DNA from: Suillus spraguei
Lineage: Eukaryota > Basidiomycota > Agaricomycetes > Boletales > Suillaceae
Assembly: GCA_016800925.1 (NCBI GenBank)
Contig: JABCPU010000015.1
Location: forward strand, 310,001-374,000
DNA: 64,000 bases
Direction: 5' to 3'
Notes under the pieces: model-generated
Told to the model about the DNA's origin: nothing
Databases searched by the model: none
The model's input: only the letters and a program-made list of their open reading frames with translations
Program-made: the position numbers and the translations under genes
Part shown: in pieces, positions 33,882 to 44,322 of the stretch
How positions within the stretch are numbered: position 1 is the first letter of the stretch
Layout of the letters: every line of letters begins with the position of its first letter

Positions 33882-36609
33882 TCACTTTAAGATGCCATTG
33901 ACTATATCATGAGCATCCAACCAGGAATCAGGGCCCATGGTAAGAGCAAGCTTCCCAACCAGCGTGCCCGCTGCTTTACCTTTCGTCACAAATTCACGGT
34001 TCGTGCAAATGATCATGCTTTCTTTGCATCGTGTCAGCATGACGTTCGTCCTGCGCGCGTTCTTCAAGAACCCCACACCCTGGGTACGGACTAAAGAGAT
34101 AATTATGTGGTCTTCCTCATTTCCTGCGGCGAGTGTCAGCCAGATCCTTGCAGCATGACAAAGAAATTACTTGCCTTGGAAGGAGTCCACGTTGAAGCAC
34201 TTGTCCGCCCACGGAAGCTTTGCTAATTCAAGTTGATGTTCGATTGTAGACCTCTGACCATCATATGGAGTGATGATCCTGTACTGCTTACCCTGGTCGT
34301 TGTATAGACGGGCGAGGTGGATAACCACAGATATCTCTTGTTGGTTCTAATGCAAAAGACGTAAGGCAGGCATTTCACAGGCGTGAGGAGAAACATACTA
34401 TCCAGCTCTTTCCCGATTTCTGCTCCTGGCCCCTTTTGATATCCAGGAAACGACACGCTTTCTTGCTAGTGATGTCGTGCATGGTCCTCAACTTCCGACT
34501 GTATACGTGACGGGAAATGAAGCTGCCAATGACGAGTGGCATGCGGTCTGGATGATAAAGTTGGAACAACGTGGGATGAAATTGAGATACGAGCTTACAC
34601 TGGGTATCCAAAAAGTGTGCCCGCTTTCGAAGGTGAGGGAACTCAAAAACACTTTGTAGCTTCCCAATGTCATCTTGGCCGAATGGTGCCACTGATATCC
34701 ACAAGTCAGCACAGGTCAACGATGGAACAACTACCCGGGTCTCACGTTGCTTGTCGTCACCGATGAACACCATTTTTTGGATGCTATGCTGGAAACGCTG
34801 AAGCAGCGGCAGGTAGTCTCCTACCTCGATCTGACTTGCCTCGTCAAATATTATGGTTTGAACAGGGACCTGACGAGTAAATTCTTCGATGCGAGGATTG
34901 GACAGCATACTCAATGTACAGAGTATAACTCTCGTGTCGAGTAAAAGTCGGCTAATGGCAACCGCCCCACCGTGACCACTAAACATATCGGATCGTATAA
35001 AACAATGTTCTAGTCTCTTATACAGATGTTCATGCCTGAGACACAAACTCAGCATGACGGAGTGATGAGGTAAGACGCGACATACCAGTCATAATGGAAG
35101 TCTTTGGATACTAAAAGCTTGAATTCACGGAAGCCAACCTTGTCAAGCTTTTCCGCGATATTCTTGACAGCAACGTTGGACTGCGCCACAAGCCAAACCG
35201 TACGCTCCATAGGGCCAGTGTTGATCATACTGTTGACACTGGCCGCTATGACTGTTGTTTTGCCAGTGCCAGGAGGACCTTGAATAAGCAATACACGATC
35301 GTCCTTGTCCGCCTGCGAAATAATCCGCTCCACTGCATGATATTGCGAGGGGTTTAATTGACCGTTAGGATAGTAGACGGACGACGCAGTGGGAGCATTC
35401 AGGGGCGGCCATGGGATATTTAATGATGGCGCCCAGATACTACAGAAGAATGGATGTTTGACCAACGTGACGGTGCCTTGAAGCGCCTTTAGCACCACAT
35501 CTTCTCTGACTGATTCAGCAGCCGTCAATTCTTCTTTCCCGAAAGTGGTCACAGAGAGAACCTTGGCTGAAGCATTTACAACGCCTGTAACGTTGATATG
35601 AGCCTGTTTTCCATTTATTCGCTTTGCGCGACCAGTGATCGTTGACCGCTGGTCCCCGTTCAACGTTTCGATGCGGATGACCTGCAAGTACAAATGTTCA
35701 AAGCTGGTGGCATGACGTCTCACAAATTTACACACCTGAGTTTTGGACTTCATGATACGCGTACTAAAGCGAGTGCACTCGAGGTTGACATTGCCCTTCT
35801 GGGACTTGAAGTCTGCTTTGACATTGTTGACGACTTTCGTCGGCTTCATAAACTCCAAAATTTCAGCATCGCGAGAAATCTTGGCGAGGGAGCTCAGATG
35901 CTACATTATGAATTAGACGGAGGGTCTATGATGTGACGAAGATTACATACTATATCTGGCATCGTGTCCGTGTCAATTCGAGGTATGGCAGCAAATCTAA
36001 GCGTCATGTCATCAAATGTGGCAGCACGACATGCCGCCCAAGCCTGGAGCGCCACATCCTTGGACGCTGCGTCCCCTTCTCTATGATCGAACAGGGTCTT
36101 CACATTGTCCCTCTGGAGTAAGACCTCGCCGCCCAAGGCGTTCATAATTGCCTGGATTGAGCGCCGACCACTGGTAGACACCGATAAGACGTCAACTGCG
36201 CCGTTGATACGAAGCGATAAGTCTTGGAAGAGAGCAAGTGCGATTCTATCTATCCTGTATCCATAGAGTTTAATGCCAATGTTACACAGAATTTGGTCTT
36301 CTATGAGTATACGTCCTCGGGAACCGGAGGGTGTTGTTCCTTGTCCTTCTTCTTCTTCTGCTGATTCTGTTTATTCGCAGCAAAGAAGTGGACGACGAGC
36401 GCTCTGGTGGGTGTTGCGAATGCTAAAGAGGACAGAGAACAGTCACGGCGATACGTGGCTGCCACACCAAGGGAGGCGCCTGGAGCTGAGTTGATAAGAC
36501 GTTGCAAAGCTAGAGCAGAAATATTGTTCTCATCGACGTCTTCAACAGTTATAGGCTCATGATCGGCCTTATAAACGTTCTGTTGCAGGGTGAAGAATGT
36601 GTGTGTCAT
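33882..36609 (-). CDS. Helicase copy G: SF1 helicase with one frameshift in exon 1
   Basis: Exons on the minus strand: 36609-35951 (frame change near 36,319-36,321), 35900-35736, 35681-35086, 35035-34746, 34691-34600, 34547-34399, 34346-34175 and 34123-33882. Motifs are complete (GPPGTGKTT, FDEASQIEVGDYLP, GDDKQLAPFG, QYRMP, DSFQGNEED, NVMLTRCK). The single break sits in a CCC run (VPRGR would need CCCC), so it may be an assembly error. Two introns (34692-34745 and 34548-34598) are stop-free multiples of three. It is the most diverged A-type copy and lies next to PAM18, and is probably the founder of the cluster. Confidence 0.82.
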
Positions 36610-37063
36610 GGGTGCAAGTAATAGAGAAATAAAGCGCACAATATCAATGCGCTGAAAGTGAGGATGTAGGAACGTGATCCAAGGCCGCAGCTATTTATTG
36701 CTGGACGAGCGTCTACTGTCAATGAATGGTAATCACATTTTACAGCAAGTCAACAGTGAAAGGGGGACGGGAAACCACGTATGGGCTGTGCTTGAACTTC
36801 GAAGAACAAAGCACAAGTGGGTACTTTTGTGTGTCCAGTATCCCAGACTCCAAAGTAACTAGTTTTTCTTGAGATCCAACGCCTTTCAGATGCCTTTCAC
36901 CGTCTGCCTGAACCCAGCTTGTAGGTGCAAACATTGAGGTGAATTTGCGCGTAAGCGATCAAAAGGCAGTGTGATAAGTCAATTCAATTTCAAGAACACG
37001 CGGATATCGTCAGTGACCAAATTCAACACAGCCACGGCGGCCTTGCTCTCTTCTTTTCCTCTC
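36610..37063. promoter_or_regulatory. Divergent promoter between helicase G and PAM18
   Basis: The left half holds the helicase promoter blocks shared with A, B and F (TATTTATT on the plus strand at 36,691). The right half (about 36,960-37,013, GTGATAAGTCAATTCAATTT to GCGGATATCGT) is the PAM18 side. Copies of this right half occur upstream of helicases A (14,386-14,430) and B (19,334-19,380), where no PAM18 follows. Confidence 0.6.
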
Positions 37064-37438
37064 ATGGCAACTCCTGTAATTGTCGGCGTCGGAGCTATCA
37101 CAGCTGCTCTCGTTGGTCGACATCTTGTGCGCAATGGTATTATTGGAAAGCGGGCAGCAGACCAGTGGGTAAAGGGTGGTTTTAAAGCAAAAATGGATCG
37201 CAAGGAGGCTATTGCAGTCCTTGGGCTAAAGTTTGCACTTTTCTGCACGCTCAATCACCTTGTGTCTGACGGCAGTACCTTTTGCAGAGACGGCGTAACA
37301 CTACGCAACAAGTTGAAAGATGCTCACCGTCACATTATGCTCGCAAATCACCCTGACCGTGGGGGTTCGCCATACCTGGCGAGTAAAATCAACGAAGCTA
37401 AAGACCTGTTAGACAAGACAGACGGAAAGTCGAGATAA
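37064..37438 (+). CDS. PAM18: Mitochondrial import motor J-protein Pam18/Tim14
   Basis: Exon 1 is 37064-37230 and exon 2 is 37288-37438; the 57-nt intron is a stop-free multiple of three. The ~105-residue product has an N-terminal membrane segment ([14 protein letters not shown]), then [18 protein letters not shown] and a C-terminal J-domain with the HPD triad ([15 protein letters not shown]) and [11 protein letters not shown]. Size and order match fungal and animal Pam18. The protein sits in the inner mitochondrial membrane and stimulates Hsp70 (Ssc1) in the TIM23 import motor. The start at 37064 fits the family length; an in-frame upstream ATG-less extension exists but is unlikely. It is transcribed divergently from helicase G. 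Confidence 0.9.
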   Translation: MATPVIVGVGAITAALVGRHLVRNGIIGKRAADQWVKGGFKAKMDRKEAIAVLGLKFALFCTLNHLVSDGSTFCRDGVTLRNKLKDAHRHIMLANHPDRGGSPYLASKINEAKDLLDKTDGKSR

Positions 37439-37766
37439 CTTTTAATTCTCATATATTGGTTACCGGTATGTCATTGCCAAGCTCTTGAACCGGGAAAATC
37501 ACTCAGATATTTCAAGTGTCTGCTATGTATTTCTATCCCATTTATATCCATCGTAATGAATATCATCACTCACTCCTTTGGTCATGGCCCGTTATACTAG
37601 TTGCCGTCCGATTCTGCTTCTTAGAGTTCCTTCACATATGTATCAAAAATGAGACAACCCTGTCCTGCATGCAACCAGGAGCTGACCGGCTTACTAAGCA
37701 GCACATTTCATTCTGTAACGGTCGTTAGCGACTTGCTTCAATTCGAAGATCACTCCCAGAAACGCC

Positions 37767-38693
37767 ATGGACACATCAGAACTCGAGCCATCAAAGCTTG
37801 GTACAAAAGAACAGTAGGCGTGTTCAACCTCTGTGTAATTTTGTGGGTCCCATCACTTATCGACAATCAGCTGGGATAACGTTTACGACGAAGAATTGGA
37901 GAACTTCAGTGAAAATGGTGACGAGGGTGAAATATGGTGCGTATTCATATCATTTCTATTGTATCCATACTTCTGGTGCCTAGGTTCGGCAAAAAGGCGA
38001 TGAATGAGATGGTCAAATGGGTTAATCAACACGCCCTCCACGCCCTGATATGTCAGTTCTTGAAGTTGGGAGTGGGAATGGTGCACTATTATTCGCGCTG
38101 CGGAGGGGCGTGGAGAAGCGTGCTATCCAGCACACCAACTCCTAGGAATTGACTATAGTGAAGGAGCTGTCCAGCTCGCTCAATCGGTGGCACACTCTAG
38201 GAATCTTACGGCTATTACGTTTAGAGTGTGCGATTTCCTGCACGAGGACCCACCATTACTCGCAGATCAGAAAGCTAACCAAAACGGAGCCTGGGACCTT
38301 ATCCTTGATAAAGGTACATACGATGCCATCGCGCTGATGGAGAAGGATGAGAATGGAAGGATCCCGGCAGAAGGTTATCCAATGCGTGTCGCGAAGCTCT
38401 TGAATCCAGGAGGACATTTCCTAATTACATGTGCGTATGCATTGCGCCACTTGATATGAAACTGAATAAGGGCCCTTTAATCACCCCAGCTTGTAACTTT
38501 ACCGATTTCGAGTTACAAACAAAGTTCATTACCGAAGAAACCGGCCTGGAGTACCAGTATGTGGCGCACATTTCATCATGAAATCAGATATTGATACTCT
38601 CCCGAAAGTTCTCGTATAGCACACCCAACCATATCGTTCGGCGGGAGCATCGGGAGTGCATGTTCTAGCGTGGCATTTACCAAATCTGCATAA
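37767..38693 (+). CDS. EFM4: eEF1A lysine methyltransferase (Efm4/See1 type), two frameshifts in assembly
   Basis: Exons: 37767-37813, 37871-37936, 37984-38430, 38490-38556 and 38609-38693. The product is about 237 aa if two one-base gaps are allowed. It starts MDTSELEPSKLGTKEHWDNV, has the SAM-binding motif VLEVGSGNG, then GIDYSEGAVQLA, LILDKGTYDAI and LNPGGHFLIT, and ends TISFGG...VAF. This matches the Efm4/METTL10 family that methylates elongation factor 1A in the cytosol. The frame breaks at 38,034-38,036 and 38,135-38,136 each need one extra C in a C run. In a conserved single-copy gene this points to sequence error more than to a pseudogene. It converges on SGD1 with only 10 bp between stop codons. 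Confidence 0.82.
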
Positions 38694-38703
38694 TCAAGCA
38701 TTG

Positions 38704-41700
38704 CTATATTCTTGGGATATGATCCATCCCGGTCTGTAGCGTCTCTTTTGCCACTGAGCTAGCCCAAGTCAAGAACCCATCTTCTCCTTTAAACGCGTTA
38801 GACATGAAGAATACCAATCCGAGGCCCAGGTTCTCGATCCTGGATGCCTTCAAGAAAATCTCTTCGAGTGATCCACGGTTCCTCATGGAAGGATAGTCGC
38901 CGGAGTCATTGCTGAGCATCGGTGATGAAACCTGGCTAGCGATAAACAGCTGTATCAACAACTCTTTCAAGAAAGTGCTTGTCTGTGGCTTGAGCACCGT
39001 GAAGTCCACAGGCTGTAAGATCCTCGTTTCAGCAACTCCTTGTGTCGACTGCCCAGGCTCACCTTGAATATCGTCAGCGTACAACAATCTTTGGCTATCC
39101 ACCATGCGTATGCTTTGGCGACGTTCTTCATTCGCGAGGGCGACATGGATTTAACATCAAACCCTACATCGTTATCTTTCAGGTTCTTGATTACCTCTAC
39201 ACCACCAACACTGCTTTCGCCCAAATCCCGAAGAAAGTCCCACAAACAGAACTGCAACGTGATCTTGTACGAATGTGAACGCTGAGACAGATGCTGACAG
39301 ACAAGTGTGTAATACGGGTTATAAGATTTTTCCTGCGAAATTGGTTTAGCCAACGATGGCGATACAAAATCCTAGGGAATCACGTACATTTCCACAGCAA
39401 TGCAGGTTTACTCGGATGATCTCGCGTTGTTGCACTTCCGTGAGACTGAGTTGCGCAAGTCGTTCGCAAGCGTCCAGGTAATCCTGCAAACAGGAAATAA
39501 GACTTAATGACATAGATATGCGTCAATACTTGCATCGCTGCTCATGAGCACCACAAAAACACTTCGACGGATATCTGTATTCATGCCCTGCTTCTTCGCG
39601 AGCTTCAGAAGCGTGGCAGTACTGACGTCATCTGTCTCTGGTTCCCCACCGTGCTGGGGAACTTCGTGCGGCTGATCGACCAGGGAATCTCCACCCCAAG
39701 CAGCGCCAATGAGCCACCACTTTCCTTTGCTTTCTGCAGAATGTAGATCTTCTAAAGTTACGCGTAACGGCTCGTGCGCGAGAACTGTATCTGCCTCAAC
39801 GCCATCTTCAGTAAACGGAGGAACGACCTACCGTGCTTCTTTTTCCCCAACCCTGAGAGGAACTTTTTCATCCGTCCGACAGCATCGCCCCCCTGATGCT
39901 GTGTTGCAGCCGTCTTCTTGATTTTATTGTTCTTCAGGTTATTTAGGGTTTCGGTCATGAAACGCGTGCGTGAACTGTGTTTCGCAGTGAGAAGACGGTA
40001 ATACAGATGATAAGCAGTGGTACCTCATAGTATTGGCTTGTCCGGTGGCCCGAGACTGTGCTAAAGTTACGATGTCCTTCAGTGCCATGGGATCATCCTG
40101 TCGTAGCTGTTGGCCGGAACCTAACACAGGGTTAAGATGCGACGAGAATAGATACTATTAAACTCACTTCGAAGAAGTTTCAGCAGGAGTTCTACCCGGA
40201 ACTCAGATAGGTCTTGATCCAAGAGGCCGCGAAAGATATCATAAATGAGAATGCACGAAATAACTTGGAAATTATACAGCTCTGATAGAAGCACAATGAG
40301 ATTGGAACACTCTTTTCCTAGGTCTTCAGGGACTTCCGTTGAGTTGGCTGACTTTTCTTCCACCGAAGCGAGGTGCTGTTCGTACGAGGACACTACGTTT
40401 TGAACGAAATACGCCGCTGAGTATATGACATACATCAGCTGAGGTGGTAGAAGGTTATTTCACAAGACGCGCACCGAATGCAGTGCCGATCAATTTATGT
40501 AGGCTAGATATAAACGCAGCGTGGAGGACCACGTACGAGTCCAGAAGGGTTGAGTGAGATGATATGCCATCAATGATGAGGTTCGTGAGGGTTGAGGTGA
40601 CGTCTGAGGGAGAAAATATGCACTACGTTCAGTGCAGATAAAATAAGCACGAACCATGTCGGCGGTGGTTGCGATACACATCTTCAACGCTATCTAGGAT
40701 AGTTCCAATGTTTTGTTCAGACATTCTAACGTGAGACAAAATTAGCATAGACCGCGACAATACAATAAGATATTACCTGTTTATCAAACCTTTCAGCTGA
40801 CGAGTGAGTTTGAGTTGTTCCTCTGTTTCATTTGTATCGCTATTGGTTTTTTTCCTTAATCCCGGCGGGATATAGCGTCCTAAGAAGCAAGATGAAATCC
40901 AACCCTAAAATTATACATGTAGGAAAACTTACCAGCAGCTTTAGGTTGAACGTCGGAAGGCTCTCCTCCTTTCGTCTCAGTCATCTCGTCGTCTACCATA
41001 TCATCATTTTTTCTAGCCTCACTCCCGTCGTTCTCACTGAGCTCGCCAAAGCCACTCCACTCCTCACCTTCCCAAGATCCGTCACTTTGGTCTTCCGCAG
41101 ATGTTGATTGATCCTCATCCTCCACTTCGTCATCCAAATCCGAGTCCTGTGTGGACTCAAACACAACACAACGCATAGCTGCGAAGCAGACTTACTGGCA
41201 TCTCGGTTATGATGTTTTCCGTAAAGTCAAACAGATCTATAGAAGAGCTGTGAGATGCATTCTCCCGTAAAAGATGCAATGAAACATACCTCCTAATCCA
41301 TCCATGTCATCATCCTTGCGACGTGAATCACCTCCAGCATACCCCAGTTTCGATTCAAGGTATGCGATATATGCATCTTCTTCCTCTTCTTCACGAGTTC
41401 GAGGGCCCGTGGATGCAGCTTTACGTGGTCTAGCAGCCGATTTGTTTACGAGTCTCTCTAGCGCAGTGGTCTTGAGTTTCTGCTTCTGCTCGGTGGTGGT
41501 ATGCAGTTCCTTGGGTCTGTGATCCGGTGTACCTTAGTGGTGGTCACATTATGAGACTTTGAGGTAGGGGGCCGAGGAACAGACTCTTGTGACGTTTTCG
41601 TGCGCTTTCTCTGTGGTGAATTAACGTGTTCCTCTTCTGTCTTCCGTTTGGCTGAGTGGGCGCTTTGAATGAAGTGATCCGCCTTTCTCTTTTTACGATC

Positions 41701-41903
41701 CGCTCGCTCTTGTTTTCGCGCGTCCTTGCGCGATGTATGGGAACGGCTGTTTTTGTGTCGATGAGAGCCCTGTTCTGCATACATCGTCACAACAGGCTCT
41801 GAAACGAATTCTATATGATTATACCTGAGGCATCGATCTCCTCGAGTAACGACTTGGGCAGGCTGATGCCATGCTGGCGTCTCTGATTACCCCCTGGCCG
41901 CAT
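38704..41903 (-). CDS. SGD1: Nucleolar MIF4G/MA3 protein Sgd1 (NOM1), one frameshift in assembly
   Basis: Fourteen exons on the minus strand: 41903-41825, 41774-41290, 41236-41196, 41146-40933, 40879-40777, 40725-40655, 40603-40475, 40416-40168, 40120-40024, 39974-39832, 39784-39534, 39483-39388, 39332-39063 and 39012-38704; about 845 aa. The N-terminus is basic (RKDARKQERADRKKRK) then acidic. The middle (from GRYIPPGLR) is the MIF4G domain with SRTRFMTETLNNLKNNK. The C-terminal MA3 domain includes NPYYTLVCQHLSQ and FCLWDF. The family acts in small-subunit ribosome maturation in the nucleolus. A frame change near 41,513-41,515 needs one extra C in a CCC run. The intron after exon 11 is GC-AG (GCAAGT). 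Confidence 0.88.
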
Positions 41904-42185
41904 TAAATTTGAAGGAATTTTTGAGGTGTCATAGTACTGAATAGGAAGGTGATCGGATGGTTGTCTAGACTTCTGCATTCATCGTTACTTGAGTAGCACC
42001 TTTAGGATCAAATACGGATAAACAATATCCAAAGTGATCTACTACCACCAAGTACTTTAGTAATGTCCATGAAGTAAGTAAGTATAAGTACAGAGAATAT
42101 ACAACAGCAGTGCGTGGTATAGATGGATGAAGGGGATTATGCAAAGTACATAAATGCAGCGGAAGATCCAGCAAGAAAAGAGACA
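41904..42185. other. Intergenic region upstream of SGD1
   Basis: Contains the SGD1 5' flank and the 3' flank of the coiled-coil gene. Nothing else recognised. Confidence 0.4.
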
Positions 42186-43801
42186 TCACCGAGGGTCAAT
42201 AACTTCTACAACAGATTCAAGAACCACCTTGGGTCGTAACAGTATACGACGATCTATGCTTTCTTCCGAAGCTGAAGCGTCGCTCGTGGCTTTGCTCATC
42301 GAGCACCGTAGGCCTAGTTCCGTTGTGCACAGGACAACGCCATCCGACGATCTGTAGTCTTCGAACGCATCCATCATCTCCTGCCCGTCAAACGACTGGC
42401 CGCTATCCGCAGCAATAACCTCGAAGTTCGCCGACATAATCTCCTCCTTCGTCACTTGAGCTAGCCTGCAAGCGGCCTTTGAGATACGTTTGACTTGAGC
42501 CCCGAAGCGTGCACGGAAGTTCTCGCGCGAAGCCGGATTGGGCTGCGGATTGGTGCTGCCAGAGATGAGGAAAATGTCTAGCGACCAGCGGAAGATTGTT
42601 TCCGTCATCTCATTGATTGCGTATTCATTGAGTTCGGGGTGGAGTTCATGGATGTGTTTATGAGTCAGTGCTCTCCATCGTGACGAGGTCGGCTGAGGTT
42701 CTAATGCGATATGAGTATATTGCGGGCAACAAAATGCTTTAGGAACTTACCCGAGTGGAACATGTGGGTATAGATCTGGGTCAGAGTGATATTGGCCTTG
42801 GACTGGTAACCGATGCAAAATGACGATAGCGCTCTGGATATGCAGTACGAGATGCAACCCTGGAGAGCTAGCTGAACAAGCATGGGATCTTGAGAGTGGT
42901 CCCGAGTTGCCAATAAGCGACTCAGGGCAGCGCCCAACCTCGTGGCAACTTCAGAGGAAGCTTGCGTAACCTTGGCTGAATTAGGGCGCTGCTTCGAGAA
43001 CGTGCAAAGCTCTGTGGCAGATGCTGCGAACTGGAGAATTTCAGAGTTGAGATCCTGCACGGCTTGTATGATCTGCGCGCCAGACCATAAATCAATCTTA
43101 TTCAGGAAGGTCTCTAAGCTGCGAGACTGGGCTCGCTCTTCCTCGGACACGGTGGACACGTTGTCCAGGTCGCTACCATTGCGGCGATGATTGCCATTGG
43201 CCTGCGATAAGCCACCGTCACGGATCTCTGACCAGTCAGCGCTCAGTCGGATCTGCCGAGACTGTGATGAGTCTGATCGCTGGCGTGCGGGATCACAGCT
43301 TCGTCGACAATCGATGTGAGTGGAATGGCGATGACACTCTGGAGAGTGCCTTTCGCGCTCCTTGAGCTCCTGGATCTCCTTGTCCCTGACCTTCAAAAGG
43401 TCTCTCGTTTCTTTGAGGGTCTTCTCGAGGGTTTTATATCTCTCCTCCCAGCGAGCGACTTCTGCTTTGGTTTTGGAAAGTTCGTTTTTTGTAGCATCGT
43501 GTTCGCGGCGCATTGAATAAAGAGTAGAAGCTGCGGTAGAGGCACCAAAAGATGGATTACAAGAGGATGTATTGTGAGAGTAGTCAATGCGTTCGGCAGC
43601 ATCCAACCTGTCACGTAATGAGGCCGACTGTTCGTCTGGTGAAAGGTTTCTCGGTGTCGGATCTTTCGGCGTCAACGGAAAAGAAGAGTCAGAGTCAGAG
43701 TCTTCAGCGCTGAAGGCGCTGAAAGAAAAGAAAGGACTACGCGAGGCAAAGAATTCGAAGGTTGATTGGTACAAGTCTTTGAGATTAGCGATAGGGAGCA
43801 T
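42186..43801 (-). CDS. Coiled-coil protein of unknown function (~521-532 aa)
   Basis: Exon 1 is 43801-42751 and exon 2 is 42700-42186, joined by a 50-nt intron in phase 1. The ATG at 43801 (MLPIANLKDLYQ) was chosen as the first ATG; the open frame extends 11 codons further upstream. After a Ser/Pro-rich segment there is a clear coiled coil (about residues 95-150, RREHDATKNELSKTKAEVARW... to KEIQELKERERH). A basic Ser-rich linker follows, then a helical region (FLNKIDLWSGAQIIQAVQDL...) that is conserved-looking and probably folded. I recognise no named family. It shares a promoter region with the divergent Hsp70-like gene. Confidence 0.7.
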
Positions 43802-44322
43802 GGCGACTGAACGGACGACCAAACACCGTTTCAACGCGTTGCTTCAGCCCTAATAATCACTGGCTCGAAATTATGATCTATATGTTAGCGAAACTTTATG
43901 GGAGACCATATGAGGTAGATATAATGACTGACAAGTGCCAGGCTTTGCCACAGTACGAACCAAATCCTGGCAAGGTTTCCCTCCTTGGGTAATCTCTGCT
44001 GTACAAGCAAAGTCCCAAGCCCTATTTCCGGCGCAGCACGAGGATCTTCTTAAGCCTCAAGGCAGTTGCGTGGAAAGCTAATAGAAGAATGTACGTGATC
44101 GTCCTCGTGGTAAACTCCAATCATCTTCAACGGTAATTTCACTAAAGTCCAACATTATGCACCGCTGACACGCTGCGATCATTCTCATCGTAGCCTCGTG
44201 TGGACTGCCTTTGTTCGAGTCACCCGCCCCCGACTTAGTACACAGTACATATATGGCCTCATAACCTCATAGTCACTATCAACAATCCGATTCAGACTTT
44301 CTCAACATTATCTGCACTTGGC
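43802..44322. promoter_or_regulatory. Divergent promoter region (coiled-coil gene / Hsp70-like gene)
   Basis: About 520 bp between two start codons on opposite strands. No long open frame. I see no firm TATA box or heat-shock element. Confidence 0.4.

Noticed and set aside
11261..36609. Helitron transposon helicases
   Set aside because: The motifs (QYRMP, DSFQGNEED, MLTRCK) are UPF1-like, not Pif1-like, and no HUH Rep domain or Helitron ends are visible.
41500..41545. A short intron explaining the SGD1 frame change
   Set aside because: The only GT...AG pair there would be 23 nt, far below the 41-59 nt of the other introns; a one-base gap in a C run is simpler.
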